A stretch of DNA of 64,000 nucleotides from Planctomycetota bacterium (GTDB lineage Bacteria > Planctomycetota > GCA-2746535). The stretch covers positions 1 to 64,000 of the forward strand of contig NVWA01000081.1 of the NCBI GenBank assembly GCA_002746535.1. Direction: 5' to 3'. Position numbers and translations under genes: made by a program. A model generated the notes under the pieces. The model was not told where the DNA came from. It did no database searches and worked only from the letters and a program-made list of their open reading frames with translations. Position 1 is the first letter of the stretch, and each line of letters starts with the position of its first letter. Positions 8,347 to 18,472 of this stretch are shown here, one piece after another.

Positions 8347-9588
8347 CTATTTCTTTAAAGAAGGAAACGTGCCTTTATAACGGTAAATCCAAATGTTTTT
8401 TCCGGCATTTTCAAAAAGAACAAAAACATTTCTGGCAGGATCAAAATAGCCGTTGTATCCTCTTCGTACAGGAGGCAGGTTAAAACCTTTTGGATTTAGT
8501 TTAGTCCATTTTTTCTTTGACACCTCATAGAGCCAAAACCCAAAGCTTTCTTTGGTGTTTGTAAATAAGATACAAACGCCATTTTTTGAATCCGCTGAAA
8601 TAACCATCTCCCTGTCTGTTCCATAAGGCATTTCTTCTGGCTTATAAGAGACACTTTTGATCCATTCTTTTTTTCGAACATTAAAATGATAGGTGCCAGA
8701 TGTGTTCAACCATTTGGAATGTACCGAGACGGCAATTATCAGCTTGCTTTTGCCTTCGTAGCAGGAAATCATCTCACGGGGTGGGCCCCCTTTTTTAGGT
8801 GCAAAAAGTTTCCACTTATCTGTTTTAGCAGACCATAAAAAAGTTTTTAGATCACGTGGGCCATAATAAATAGTCCCATGTAGTTCAGGAATATAGCATA
8901 GTAAAGAGCCGTTGCTAGCTCGTTTGGGATTCTGTCCTATGCCCAGGGCTTTCCATTTATTCTTTCCAGGATAATAGGCCCAAAGGGGAACCGGGTGCCT
9001 ATTTTCTTTTTCAAATTTTTCCAGAAGTCCTACACTTTTTAAATTTGCTGAAATATTCCAACTTGTAAGCCAGATGAGAGCCTTAATCTTAGGATCATAA
9101 GTTAATTGGTCCCAGGTATGCGCTGCTTGAGCAGTCGCTCCACGTTTAGATTGCAAAACCCCATCCTTCATGATGGCATCTTTCCATTGGCCTACATCTT
9201 TACGCCTATTAAAATCTTCAGGTGCCCAGAGTAAATACCAGGTATTAGAAGGCAAATCATATTCCCAGATATCATTCAGACCATGAGGAACCTGATGATT
9301 CCCTCCACAGTACATAGCCCGTTTCCTGTCGGCAGCCCAGGGCATCTTCAAGCAATAGTCCCTGATACCCGGACCCGTTTTATCCAAGTTATACTTTTTA
9401 GCAATAGCATTAAAGTTACCTGCTACTGTAGCCAAGGGTAATTTAATAATTTCATTTTCTTTAAGTAACTTGATCTTTTTAAGTATCTTTACTTTTGCTT
9501 TTAATACAGGTTTGATTTTATTTTCTGCTTGAATAAACAAAGGAACCAAAGTTAAAACAAACAACTTAATTATTATTTTTATGGACAA
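8347..9588 (-). CDS. Secreted kelch-type beta-propeller protein (413 aa)
   Basis: An N-terminal signal peptide (about 1-22) is followed by a propeller of kelch-like blades such as GLNDIWEYDLPSNTWYLL and KWKLFAPKKGGPPREM. It is a diverged paralog of the two roughly 420-residue kelch proteins at 17117-19812. They share the order basic linker, RDYCLK block, CGGN block and NDIWEYDL blade. The start is a TTG, chosen because AGGAG stands 7 nt upstream and no suitable ATG exists nearby. It lies downstream of the GntR/LacI-type regulator. Kelch propellers bind ligands and sometimes act on sugars (galactose oxidase). No copper-site motif was recognised, so enzymatic activity is not claimed. Confidence 0.75.
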   Translation of the reverse strand: MSIKIIIKLFVLTLVPLFIQAENKIKPVLKAKVKILKKIKLLKENEIIKLPLATVAGNFNAIAKKYNLDKTGPGIRDYCLKMPWAADRKRAMYCGGNHQVPHGLNDIWEYDLPSNTWYLLWAPEDFNRRKDVGQWKDAIMKDGVLQSKRGATAQAAHTWDQLTYDPKIKALIWLTSWNISANLKSVGLLEKFEKENRHPVPLWAYYPGKNKWKALGIGQNPKRASNGSLLCYIPELHGTIYYGPRDLKTFLWSAKTDKWKLFAPKKGGPPREMISCYEGKSKLIIAVSVHSKWLNTSGTYHFNVRKKEWIKSVSYKPEEMPYGTDREMVISADSKNGVCILFTNTKESFGFWLYEVSKKKWTKLNPKGFNLPPVRRGYNGYFDPARNVFVLFENAGKNIWIYRYKGTFPSLKK

Positions 9589-9690
9589 TGATATCTCCTA
9601 TTATTTATAATTCGTTTCTAGTAATAAAACCATTAAAGGTATAAAATCACAACTCTATTCACTCATTTGATCGCTAATATTTGCTTATTT

Positions 9691-10845
9691 TTATTTGACT
9701 AACTTACCATTAGGACAAATGCTACAGCTTTCTCGAATTATTAAAGGTGTATCAAGATAAACCTTTTCAGGTATTTCGGTATTACCGCCTAATCTTGAGT
9801 CAAGCATTCTTAAACATTCAGATCCCAGCTCTTTTCTTGAGTAGTCCACTGTTGTCAGCGGAATCATCCCATGCGGAAATTCAACAATATCATTTCCAAA
9901 ACCAATTACTGATAACTCTGAGGGTATATTTATTCCTAAAGATGTTGCGACCTCCACAACATTAAATGCCAAGTCATCTGTTTGACACACTATTGCTGTA
10001 ACCATTTTGTTTTGTTTAATCCATTTTTTAATATGCTCAGCGGCCTCATCATTATTCTTTGGAATTCCCAACACACTTCTGTCAGGAATATTATTTTTTT
10101 TAATAAAAGCTCGATAACCTTTTAGTCGTTTATTAAACTTCACTTTGCCAGTTGTCATAAAACTGATTTTCTTATGACCAAGCGACCACAAATAATCTAA
10201 GGATCGTTTAACACCTAATGCGTTATCAACATCAATTCTATCGCAACGATTAATAATATCAGCAGGAAATAACCAATGACCAGGATGTCCTTCCAGTACA
10301 GTTGGATGACCTTCTTTAATCCACTTTTCAAGTTCATATGATTTTTTACCTACTATGGCAGGAACAATAATAAGTGCTTGCATTCCTGCATTTCGCAATC
10401 GTTTAATACATGCGTCTTCAATATAGGTATCGCCTTCAGAAATGGCAAACATTAACAGCCAATCTCGCTTTCTAATTTCTGCTTCAATCGCTGAAATCGT
10501 ACTTTGCATACTTGTATTTCTCGGCCGAAATTTCCTGTAGATCACGCCAATTTTTATTAAGCCTGGAACCTTTGAAGAAGATTCATGAACACGATAACCC
10601 ACACGTGGAACCGATTCAACAATATTTAAATTAATTAATTTATCGATGGCATTTTTTACCGTCACAATTCCTACTTTATGGTGATCAGCCAATTGCCTAA
10701 GCGGAGGCAATAACTCACCAGGCCCCAGGGCACCTTGCATAATTGCATCACCCATTTTTTCAGCCAATGAATCCGTAAGATTTTTACCGGGGATTTCTAT
10801 TCTCCCTGCTTTCATAAAATTCTTTTTTTCAATTCTTCTTGGCAA
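9691..10845 (-). CDS. GntR-type HTH regulator with LacI-like ligand-binding domain
   Basis: Residues about 20-85 are a GntR winged helix (GALGPGELLPPLRQLADHHKVGIVTVKNAIDKL). Residues 95-375 match the periplasmic-binding-protein-like effector domain of LacI/GalR regulators (DVDNALGVKRSLDYLWSLGH, TAIVCQTDDLAFNVVEVA, SVIGFGNDIVEFPHG). This AraR-like architecture usually responds to a sugar. The start is taken as TTG at 10845, which has GGAG 7 nt upstream. An ATG at 10815 with a weaker ribosome site is the alternative. It sits inside the kelch/NHL gene cluster and is the obvious candidate regulator of that cluster. The effector is unknown. Confidence 0.85.
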   Translation of the reverse strand: MPRRIEKKNFMKAGRIEIPGKNLTDSLAEKMGDAIMQGALGPGELLPPLRQLADHHKVGIVTVKNAIDKLINLNIVESVPRVGYRVHESSSKVPGLIKIGVIYRKFRPRNTSMQSTISAIEAEIRKRDWLLMFAISEGDTYIEDACIKRLRNAGMQALIIVPAIVGKKSYELEKWIKEGHPTVLEGHPGHWLFPADIINRCDRIDVDNALGVKRSLDYLWSLGHKKISFMTTGKVKFNKRLKGYRAFIKKNNIPDRSVLGIPKNNDEAAEHIKKWIKQNKMVTAIVCQTDDLAFNVVEVATSLGINIPSELSVIGFGNDIVEFPHGMIPLTTVDYSRKELGSECLRMLDSRLGGNTEIPEKVYLDTPLIIRESCSICPNGKLVK

Positions 10846-10937
10846 ATGTTAACTCCGTCTTCGGTTTATTTTAAATTTGAAAATAATTGCTTTTGAGTTT
10901 CTCTTAATTTCATGATTTCTTTCTTTAATCCCCATGG

Positions 10938-13900
10938 TTAAGGGATAATACATTCTTTGACGACAGCATGTTCAAAGCGGACTCCTACTAAACGATTATT
11001 TAGCAAATCAGAAACAAAAACTTTTCCCTCACCACATACAGCAGAGAGTGGCCAGGCAAAAGCAATTTCGGGACCTAAAGTGCCTTGGCCCCGACTATCC
11101 ATATTTCCATATGAGCCGATACGCTCAATGATATTACCAGCTGTATCAAGAACAACAACACTGAAACGTAAGGTGTCCGGTACATAAATCCGACCGAAAG
11201 CATCATTGCTAAAACGAGTGGTTTCGCAAGAACATCCAACATAATGAGTTGAAATAAGCCCAAGGCGTTTAGTCCAAAGTACGTTTTTCAAGGTCACGTT
11301 CACAGGTTTTCTAACAGGAATTCCAACATATTTTCCATTTGCATCTCTAAAGATACCACCTCCCTTGGGAGGAAATTTAAAAATACTTCCTGCCATCCTG
11401 TAGGTCTTGATGCATTCTTCTGTTATTCCCTTCTTTGGCAATCTTCCTTTCACCCAATTTGGTAAAAGGGCATTGGCAGAAACAACCTGTGCCCCCAAAT
11501 AAATATTTTTTTCATTATCAACAGCCACGCCAGCACAGCGTGCACCCTGAATTTCTACGGCTTTCTCATTTAAAATTTTACCGCTAGGGGAAACAATTTT
11601 TAAAGACATGGGATCAATTTTTCGTGACGCAACACCTGTCGGAACAAATATTTTTCCAAATCGATCTACAAAAAGACCTGTTTGCCTCGCGTGACCATAA
11701 GGGAATCCCTCAATGGCAAACTTTCCATTAGTTTCAAAAGGAACGCCTTTTCCTGATTTGTCTACACGAATAACCACATTATCCTGACAAGAACTTTGCA
11801 AATACAGCAAGCCATCCTTCCCTCCGACTAATTCTCCCATGTTCTTAAAAATTTCTATTCCCTTTCCTTTAGTCAACTTCATCAGTCCTTCAAATTTACC
11901 TGTCAGCGCATCAAATGTTGTCCAACGGTTACCCTTATACCCCCAACTAGAGGGCCCCGATGAATATAATTTCCCAGCCACATAAGCGATATCGCCAGAG
12001 AATCCAACGTCCCCTAAGGGTTCTCTTTTAACATTTGACCCACCCATAATTTTTTCAGCCAACTGTAATTTTCCATCCTTCTCGGCAAGCAGATGAATGG
12101 AGCTGTTTCTCCAGGCTAAACCTCCAACGTAAATACGGGGTTTGTCTCTGGAATCATCCAGGTTCATGAAGGCTCCTCCCCCATGTGCCTTTCTACCGGA
12201 ATTTATTTTATATTCTGCTTCTATTGTTTTTGATTCCAAATTTTTGTATTTGGTGACACCAGCAAAGCGCCACCTGGATTCTGTGTACCAATGTGTATTC
12301 TGGATCTTGGTTTTCCTAATCACATGCATCACATAGATAGCTCCACTTTTACTGACTTTTACCTGATCAGGAGAATTTACAGAGATTTCGTCGAGATAAG
12401 AGCCGTCTTCTTTGAAAATGGCAATACGGTTATTAGCGTAATCGGCCACATATAAATTTCCTGCCTTGTCTACGCTTAGTCCTTGAGGATCGTTAAGCCT
12501 GTCCTTACCATTGCCGGCCTCAAAAAGCTTGCCTACAAATATAACAGGCTTTTCATTTCTATTTTCCAGTGAAATTTTCCAAACCACATTGCAATGACCA
12601 TTCTTTCCTACTTGTATCTTTTCTTTAGATTTTTTATCCCATAAAAATAAACCTGACAAATAAAGAAACTTCTCATCTGGGCTTAATGTTAAATGCCCAA
12701 AACCACCATAATTGGAAGGAGCCACTATCTTTCCTATGAAATTTTTGGGCACAGACGCATCTGTTCCCAAAGTCATTAATCGTCTACCACCTCTGACATC
12801 AGGTCGGTTCACACGTGATCCGGCTTTGCCACCACCTAATAAAATAATCTTTCCCGTCTTTGTCACTACAGGAAAATTTCGAAACAAAAATGTACTTGCA
12901 GGATAAAGTGAACGACTTAGCACATTATGCACGATGGGGAGTTCAGAGCCGTCCTGGAGTTTCATCCACGGCCATCCTTCTCGTTTTTCTTTAGACAATC
13001 CGGCTGGCCCAGGATAAACCTGATGTTTGTAATTTAGATCTTTATCATAAGCCAAAAGGTTCCAGGAGTGTCTGTGACCGACCCAATCCCCTTGTTGCAT
13101 TGAATAAAAAGTTCCATCTGGACCACAAAAAAAACCAGAAAGCCTGGCTAAGGATTTTCCTGAAAAGCCAATTATCTTATGGAGTCGGGCTTTCTGACCC
13201 AGGGATACTTGAAATTTAAAAGGTTTTCCTTCTGCGGCAGTTTTAAAATCATTTTTACCATCCCAGGTTATCTTTTGACTCAAACCTTTTTGAAATGGAA
13301 AAGGGGAGTTCTCTCCAAGCAGGCCTGCTCCTAAATGCCGGACGATAAGGCCTTTGTTATTCAAAACGGTGACTTCCACATCAACTGATTCGCCCACTGC
13401 AAAAATTAGCTCATAAGAACTTCCTTTTTTGGAAGCTTTAGGTGCTTGAGTAAACTTGATGGAGAAATCTTTTCTGGGTGTCGATACTTTCTTTTCACTT
13501 TTTGGAGAAATATTTTCTTTTTTTTCTGCCTGGGGAGAATTGTTTTTTTCAGCTTGGGTAGGGGGGGGTGTCTTTGATTTCTTATTTTCTGTTTTGACTT
13601 GAGTGTCTTTTTTTTCATTTTCTTTTTGTGAATAGTTGAAGTTTTTCCTTACCGTTTCCCAAGCCATCTCTTGCAGTAACTTAACTGTTTTATCATTTAA
13701 GCCTTCAAAACCTGCCTTGCCTAATCCTACAGGTGATTTACCGCTAATAGCCCCATATAAAACGCAGGCATTCAAATAAATACCGTTAGGCAGGCCGGGA
13801 TGAAAGCCATCTTTATTGTAAAGATTAATATTTTTATTTTTTTTCAGGACCTTTTGCCAGGCTAGGCCAACTGGTATTAAGGTAGCGCCAGTTTTAACAC

Positions 13901-14378
13901 AGATTTTATCTAGAGCCGTTTTTAAGTCTTCCACTCGTAGAGGATGTTCAACTTTTTTTCCAGGCGCATGTCCTGCAGGGAGAAAAAGCAGTGTTTTTGC
14001 TCCTTTCTTGTCAGCAAGCTCCTTATACTTCATTACAGAGTTAAGGGTACCTTGAAAATCTTTCAATGGCTTATCACTATATTCCTGAAGTATAACCCAG
14101 TCAAAGTTGCCTTTTTGAATTTTTTTCTCTGCCCCTTTTTTCCAATGTCTTGCTAGGTCTGTATTAGATGCATACTGATGCGAAACAGATATTTTCACAC
14201 CACTTCCTTCTGAAATTTTAATTAAGACATCCTTCAAAAAGAATCTTGTTTTGCCTTCCGCAGCCTTAATCAAGCTATTTCCTACAATAAATACTTTGAT
14301 CTCTTTTTCAGCTGCGTGAACAAGCGAGCCAAAAAAAACTAAATACCCCAATAGAAATCTTGCCAAATAGTTTTTCAT
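10938..14378 (-). CDS. Secreted SGNH hydrolase fused to FlgD-like and NHL-propeller domains
   Basis: A signal peptide (1-22) precedes an SGNH/GDSL-type hydrolase (about 25-240) with block I FIVGNSL, a WVILQEY strand and the DGFHPG Asp-His pair. Next comes a Lys/Glu/Pro/Ser-rich linker (about 250-305), encoded partly by a run of eight C. A FlgD-like Ig module follows (VLNNKGLIVRHLGAGLLG ... ITWDGKND), then an NHL-type propeller to the C-terminus (NDPQGLSVDKAGNLYVADYANNR). At 1146 residues it is a modular secreted esterase plus propeller. The FlgD-NHL part is homologous to the proteins at 24685-27566 and 52126-54954. AAGGAAGTGGA precedes the ATG. It probably deacylates a polysaccharide (inference). 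Confidence 0.8.
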   Translation of the reverse strand: MKNYLARFLLGYLVFFGSLVHAAEKEIKVFIVGNSLIKAAEGKTRFFLKDVLIKISEGSGVKISVSHQYASNTDLARHWKKGAEKKIQKGNFDWVILQEYSDKPLKDFQGTLNSVMKYKELADKKGAKTLLFLPAGHAPGKKVEHPLRVEDLKTALDKICVKTGATLIPVGLAWQKVLKKNKNINLYNKDGFHPGLPNGIYLNACVLYGAISGKSPVGLGKAGFEGLNDKTVKLLQEMAWETVRKNFNYSQKENEKKDTQVKTENKKSKTPPPTQAEKNNSPQAEKKENISPKSEKKVSTPRKDFSIKFTQAPKASKKGSSYELIFAVGESVDVEVTVLNNKGLIVRHLGAGLLGENSPFPFQKGLSQKITWDGKNDFKTAAEGKPFKFQVSLGQKARLHKIIGFSGKSLARLSGFFCGPDGTFYSMQQGDWVGHRHSWNLLAYDKDLNYKHQVYPGPAGLSKEKREGWPWMKLQDGSELPIVHNVLSRSLYPASTFLFRNFPVVTKTGKIILLGGGKAGSRVNRPDVRGGRRLMTLGTDASVPKNFIGKIVAPSNYGGFGHLTLSPDEKFLYLSGLFLWDKKSKEKIQVGKNGHCNVVWKISLENRNEKPVIFVGKLFEAGNGKDRLNDPQGLSVDKAGNLYVADYANNRIAIFKEDGSYLDEISVNSPDQVKVSKSGAIYVMHVIRKTKIQNTHWYTESRWRFAGVTKYKNLESKTIEAEYKINSGRKAHGGGAFMNLDDSRDKPRIYVGGLAWRNSSIHLLAEKDGKLQLAEKIMGGSNVKREPLGDVGFSGDIAYVAGKLYSSGPSSWGYKGNRWTTFDALTGKFEGLMKLTKGKGIEIFKNMGELVGGKDGLLYLQSSCQDNVVIRVDKSGKGVPFETNGKFAIEGFPYGHARQTGLFVDRFGKIFVPTGVASRKIDPMSLKIVSPSGKILNEKAVEIQGARCAGVAVDNEKNIYLGAQVVSANALLPNWVKGRLPKKGITEECIKTYRMAGSIFKFPPKGGGIFRDANGKYVGIPVRKPVNVTLKNVLWTKRLGLISTHYVGCSCETTRFSNDAFGRIYVPDTLRFSVVVLDTAGNIIERIGSYGNMDSRGQGTLGPEIAFAWPLSAVCGEGKVFVSDLLNNRLVGVRFEHAVVKECIIP
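13561..13568 (-). repeat. Homopolymer run of eight C in a linker
   Basis: Eight consecutive G on the plus strand encode consecutive prolines (KTPPPTQ) in the linker between the hydrolase and propeller parts of the SGNH-NHL protein. A one-base slip would separate the two halves. Runs of this length can mediate phase variation in other bacteria, but nothing here shows that it does. Confidence 0.5.
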
Positions 14379-14407
14379 TCCACTTCCTTTTCATTTCTTT
14401 ATTATTA

Positions 14408-14664
14408 TTAATTAAACTTTGTTGTCTTGGGATCGTATTTCAGAAATTAGATACCCATCTTTTCTTTTGTTTATTTTTATAGTTGTCATTCCCTTTTCAA
14501 GTGGCGTCTATTTAACTTTAGTGCTTCCTTTACAGTAAACCCCTTTTGTGGGCGAGTACTAATTTATTTCGATTCATAACACAACAGCTTGCTATCGGTC
14601 GTGGAAATTAAAATTTTATTTCCAGAGACATTATTAATATTTGTATAAATATTAATAACCTCAT
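14408..14664 (-). pseudogene. 257-bp relic of an 800-residue kelch gene
   Basis: The minus strand keeps both ends of a deleted gene. At the 5' side AAGGAG (14675-14680 region) precedes an ATG at 14664 that opens the signal-peptide-like MRLLIFIQILIMSLEIKF and then stops. At the 3' side are pieces of the kelch protein encoded just upstream. One DNA stretch matches its TVKSEKAEVKWTLLEKGM region (out of frame in places). The tail KMGI*FLKYDPKTTKFN corresponds to the intact KMGVYFIRFDPKTAKYK. An in-frame stop, frameshifts and a deletion of over 2 kb make it non-functional. It fills the otherwise empty gap between the 798-aa kelch gene and the SGNH-NHL gene. Confidence 0.7.
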
Positions 14665-14720
14665 TTTTTATTTTCTCCTTTTTTGACAGGCGCCTTTTTC
14701 TAACATTTGATTGGTTACAT

Positions 14721-17117
14721 TCATTTGTATTTTGCTGTTTTCGGATCGAATCGTATAAAATAGACCCCCATCTTTCTACCTTTTTTTACCTCTGATATCA
14801 TCATGACATAAAGTTGATGGATAGGATCATAAAGCAAAGCGCATTCTACACCGTACCCATTAGGAGCTACTGGCATTTCTATATCCAGTTCCTTCCATAC
14901 ATTAGTCTTGCAATCCATAATCAGAATCTTTTCTTCGGGCATACAGACCAGGCAGTCATTCACGCTGTCATAAATGACATCTCGGGCAAAATCTTTTCCT
15001 CCTTTACACTTTAAATCCTTCCACACTCCTTTGCCTAAAGGGTGCTCAAAAGCTTTGATGTCACCCTCCGGAGAAAAAGCAAATGTAAGTAAACGCTTTC
15101 GTTTGCTGTCATAAGCTAGAGATTGATATTCTCTATATCTTTTATTTACTTTTACATTCGGCATGCCCTTTTCAAGTAGCGTCCATTTGACCTCCGCCTT
15201 TTCGCTCTTCACAGTAATCTTCCCATGATATAGAAATTTTCCTGACCGTGCATAAATTCCTTTTGGTGTTCCTATCAATGCCCGATGTCCCTGTAAGTCT
15301 GCAAAAGGTCTGCCAAATACAGGTGGGAAAAGTTTTTTTCTTTTGCTGTCGTAAATCCAAGTAAGAGGACCATGTTTTTTAATATCATAAATGATGACTT
15401 TTTTAGTTTTTTCATCCAAAATCATTTCCTTTCCCTGCATATTCGCCATCAATCTCGGGCAATAAACGACCATTTTTGATTCCGGATCATACGCATACCA
15501 GCGGTAACTGTGCTGAGACTGAGGCCGCATGCCATAAGACCAACCGTAAACAGTCACACTGGTTCCCCATAGATAAGAAGGCATAAAATGAGGAGCCCAG
15601 GGAAAAGACCAACGATTTTCGGCAACAGCGTATTCTGCAAAATCATTGCCACAGTAACCACTGTGCCCACCGCCTGTAAAAATGACAACGCCCCGGTCAC
15701 TGTCTATTGTAGCACCACTCCAGGTTTTGTTTTTAAGAAAGCCCGGGTATTTACTATCAACAACGACATTGACAGGGAGATTTTTAAGCCGATCAGCTAT
15801 TTTATCCTTGTCAGGAGTAGGAATGTCTAAAAAAGAATCCTGCTGATTTTTATATATCGAAACATAACGTGATGGAGGGGCCGTTTTTCTCTTTGAATTT
15901 TTGTCAATGACTTTATCTTCCAGTTTATAAGCATATGTTCCTTGTTTCCAGACACTCAGAAGAATCAAATCATCTTTTGGCGAATAATCACAACTGATCC
16001 ACTTCATCGTCTTCCTGGGGAGTTTACCTTTTCTTGGAGACCACTGATTTAAACTTACATCGTAGGTCCAGATGCCTTGACCATCCTGATTTGAGTAGTT
16101 AGGAAAAACGTATAGTATGAGGCCTTGCTTTTTTAGATAGGTGGCGGCGTAGTGACTATCTGGATAAGGTGCTGTTTTGGGTTTCCTTTCTTGCCAGCTC
16201 ATTGACGCGGGATCAAGAGCCCAAGTATCGGCAAGATGTTTAACTTGACTGTCACCTCCGAATAGAACAACCAATTTATTTTTTTCATCATAAACCATCT
16301 GAGCATTACCTCTTAAAGGAGGTTCTAGGCCATCTTTAATTTTCGCACGAGACCATTTATTAGTTTTACAATCAAAAACCCAAGTGCGGGCTCCACCCCA
16401 GGGATTAAGTGCCATGCCTCCGCCAAAAAGAATGGCCTTATCACCTATGGGATCATATACTATAGAGGCCCAAACTAGATTTTTGCATGCCACCGGAGCT
16501 TTGGCTTTCAAATCCGTCCAAATTCTTTTAACAGGATCATACACAAAGGTGCAGCCACCAACAAAATAAAGAACTCTATTCCTGATTGTGTCCACACAAA
16601 CATGGTGAAAAACAGCCGCACGGGTAGGTCGAGCTATACCCTCTGTTTCAGTAAAACTGACCTGATTCACGGCAGACATTCCTCCAACAAAAAAATCATG
16701 GACATCTTTTCTCCAGGGCCTATTGATTTTTCCACTTACACGATGACTTTTACAGGACCAGTCAGGAAACTTTGCATTGGCCCAGTTTTTTTCTTTACCA
16801 AAGGGGAATGAATCATTCCACACTGGATTCTTGTCGGAAATTTTCAGTGTTTCCACATCATAGCGGCTTGACTGTACACCATGGGGTCCCTCCCAGCCCC
16901 AACCAATATCTTTCCCCCAAATCATAAACTCATCTGTGGCAGAAAGATATTTAACTGAATGAAAGGTTTTCAAGGGTATCTTTTTCCGGCTGACTTCAAC
17001 CCAAACACTGGAAGGCATTTTTTTAAGATTAAATACTTTAGATTCGGCACAGATAGGTTGTGACAAAATTAGAAATAAACAAATTGCCAATAACTTACAA
17101 CTAACCATGCTTTTCAT
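14721..17117 (-). CDS. Large secreted kelch-repeat protein (798 aa)
   Basis: A signal peptide (about 1-24) precedes two kelch-type propeller halves. The first has blades such as VCVDTIRNRVLYFVGGCTFVYDP, DKAILFGGGMALNPWGGARTWVFD and KLVVLFGGDSQVKHLADTWALDP. The second has blades such as GVVIFTGGGHSGYCGNDFAEY and KMVVYCPRLMANM. It is a paralog of the 811-aa protein at 20894-23329 along its whole length. Its start codon overlaps the stop of the preceding 426-aa kelch gene in TAATG, so translation is probably coupled. A decayed third copy lies immediately downstream. The double-propeller layout suggests carbohydrate or matrix binding. No catalytic site was recognised. Confidence 0.78.
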   Translation of the reverse strand: MKSMVSCKLLAICLFLILSQPICAESKVFNLKKMPSSVWVEVSRKKIPLKTFHSVKYLSATDEFMIWGKDIGWGWEGPHGVQSSRYDVETLKISDKNPVWNDSFPFGKEKNWANAKFPDWSCKSHRVSGKINRPWRKDVHDFFVGGMSAVNQVSFTETEGIARPTRAAVFHHVCVDTIRNRVLYFVGGCTFVYDPVKRIWTDLKAKAPVACKNLVWASIVYDPIGDKAILFGGGMALNPWGGARTWVFDCKTNKWSRAKIKDGLEPPLRGNAQMVYDEKNKLVVLFGGDSQVKHLADTWALDPASMSWQERKPKTAPYPDSHYAATYLKKQGLILYVFPNYSNQDGQGIWTYDVSLNQWSPRKGKLPRKTMKWISCDYSPKDDLILLSVWKQGTYAYKLEDKVIDKNSKRKTAPPSRYVSIYKNQQDSFLDIPTPDKDKIADRLKNLPVNVVVDSKYPGFLKNKTWSGATIDSDRGVVIFTGGGHSGYCGNDFAEYAVAENRWSFPWAPHFMPSYLWGTSVTVYGWSYGMRPQSQHSYRWYAYDPESKMVVYCPRLMANMQGKEMILDEKTKKVIIYDIKKHGPLTWIYDSKRKKLFPPVFGRPFADLQGHRALIGTPKGIYARSGKFLYHGKITVKSEKAEVKWTLLEKGMPNVKVNKRYREYQSLAYDSKRKRLLTFAFSPEGDIKAFEHPLGKGVWKDLKCKGGKDFARDVIYDSVNDCLVCMPEEKILIMDCKTNVWKELDIEMPVAPNGYGVECALLYDPIHQLYVMMISEVKKGRKMGVYFIRFDPKTAKYK

Positions 17118-18397
17118 TATTGTTTCCGTTTCTGTTGCTTTTGAATGGTGGTTTTATTTTTTGCGCGGTAAACCCAGACTTTTCCACTACCATTATCAGC
17201 CATAATCACATTATATTCTGGATTATAACAGCCCATAAATGCTCTCTTTGAAATATTTGGAGTTCCAGTAGGAATCCTTTTTATCCATTTTTTATCGCCA
17301 ACTTTATAGGACCAAATTTCTTTATTATCGATGATCAAACAGACTTTTGCATTAGAATCATAAACCATAGGTGCTTTGTTGTCTTTACCACGTGGGCCTT
17401 CAGCCGACTCTATGACCTTAGTCCATTTTTTATTCATTATGTCATAATGATATGTTATCTTAGGCACGGGCTTACCCTTATGTGTGCCACCACCACGATG
17501 AACTACTAATATTTTATTTCCCGTATCATAGGCAGAAACGGCTTCAGGTCCTGGAAAGTCTGTATTCTGGGGAACTTTCATTAGCTTGGTCCAAGTATTA
17601 TCTTTTGAATCGTACATATCCATGCTCTTAGACTTGTAACTATACCAAAGCAATCCCTTCCATTCTGGAATGTAATCTAATATGGATGCATTTGCTACTC
17701 TAGGCGATGGACTCGTCCTCATAAATGCCCAACTATTTTTTTCAGGATAATAAGCCCAAAGATTCATAATGGATCTATCCATTTTTTTAAGATAGCCTGT
17801 TTTGTTTTGATGGCCCATGACCCAAAATAAAGCCTTAGCATTTGGATCATATGTTAGAGCCCACCAGGTATGAATTGGATCAAAAGGAGCTCCTCTATTT
17901 GTAAATGACACATTATCTTTTACATAACCAGTAGCCTCTACGATTTTCTTTTTTTCATCCCCCTTCTTTAAACGTCGATATTTATTCATGTCTGGATCTG
18001 GACTCCACAAACAAACCCAAGTATTTGAACCCAAATCATATTCCCAAACATCATTTAAGCGATGTGGTGTACCTGCATTTGCTCCACAAAAAAGGGCTCT
18101 TTTTCTCTCCGGAGCCCATACCCATTTTAAACAATAATCCCTAGGTCTCGGTCCGAATTTGTCCAATTTGAATTTTTTCTGTTCTGCATTGATATTTCCA
18201 GCCGTTTTAAGAGCTGGTAAATAAACACCTTCATTCTCTTTTAAATTTTTGAGTATCTTCAAAACGGCGGGGTCAGGTTTAAATATTAACATTTTGACTT
18301 TGGCTTTGTCCTTTACCTTTTCTTCACCGGCGAGGTTATTGAACGCAAAAGCTATTAAAGAAACTATTATCATTAATTTTAGAATACTTTTCATCAT
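17117..18397 (-). CDS. Secreted kelch-type protein, tandem copy B (426 aa)
   Basis: Signal peptide MMKSILKLMIIVSLIAFAFN, then one kelch propeller (RLNDVWEYDLGSNTWVCLWSPDPD; FGP/PSPRVANASILDYIPEWKG; NKILVVHRGGG). It is nearly identical to the next gene upstream (18562-19812) over most of its length, including the 5' untranslated region and ribosome site (AAGGAGAATAAAATG), which shows a recent tandem duplication. It carries a short basic C-terminal extension (KTTIQKQQKRKQ) absent from the other copy. Its stop codon overlaps the start of the 798-aa kelch gene. Function is unknown beyond a secreted beta-propeller. Confidence 0.78.
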   Translation of the reverse strand: MMKSILKLMIIVSLIAFAFNNLAGEEKVKDKAKVKMLIFKPDPAVLKILKNLKENEGVYLPALKTAGNINAEQKKFKLDKFGPRPRDYCLKWVWAPERKRALFCGANAGTPHRLNDVWEYDLGSNTWVCLWSPDPDMNKYRRLKKGDEKKKIVEATGYVKDNVSFTNRGAPFDPIHTWWALTYDPNAKALFWVMGHQNKTGYLKKMDRSIMNLWAYYPEKNSWAFMRTSPSPRVANASILDYIPEWKGLLWYSYKSKSMDMYDSKDNTWTKLMKVPQNTDFPGPEAVSAYDTGNKILVVHRGGGTHKGKPVPKITYHYDIMNKKWTKVIESAEGPRGKDNKAPMVYDSNAKVCLIIDNKEIWSYKVGDKKWIKRIPTGTPNISKRAFMGCYNPEYNVIMADNGSGKVWVYRAKNKTTIQKQQKRKQ

Positions 18398-18472
18398 TTT
18401 ATTCTCCTTGAACTTTTTCTTTATCTGACTATTTTTATGATGAGTACAGACGGGTTCATTCGTATCGTAACA

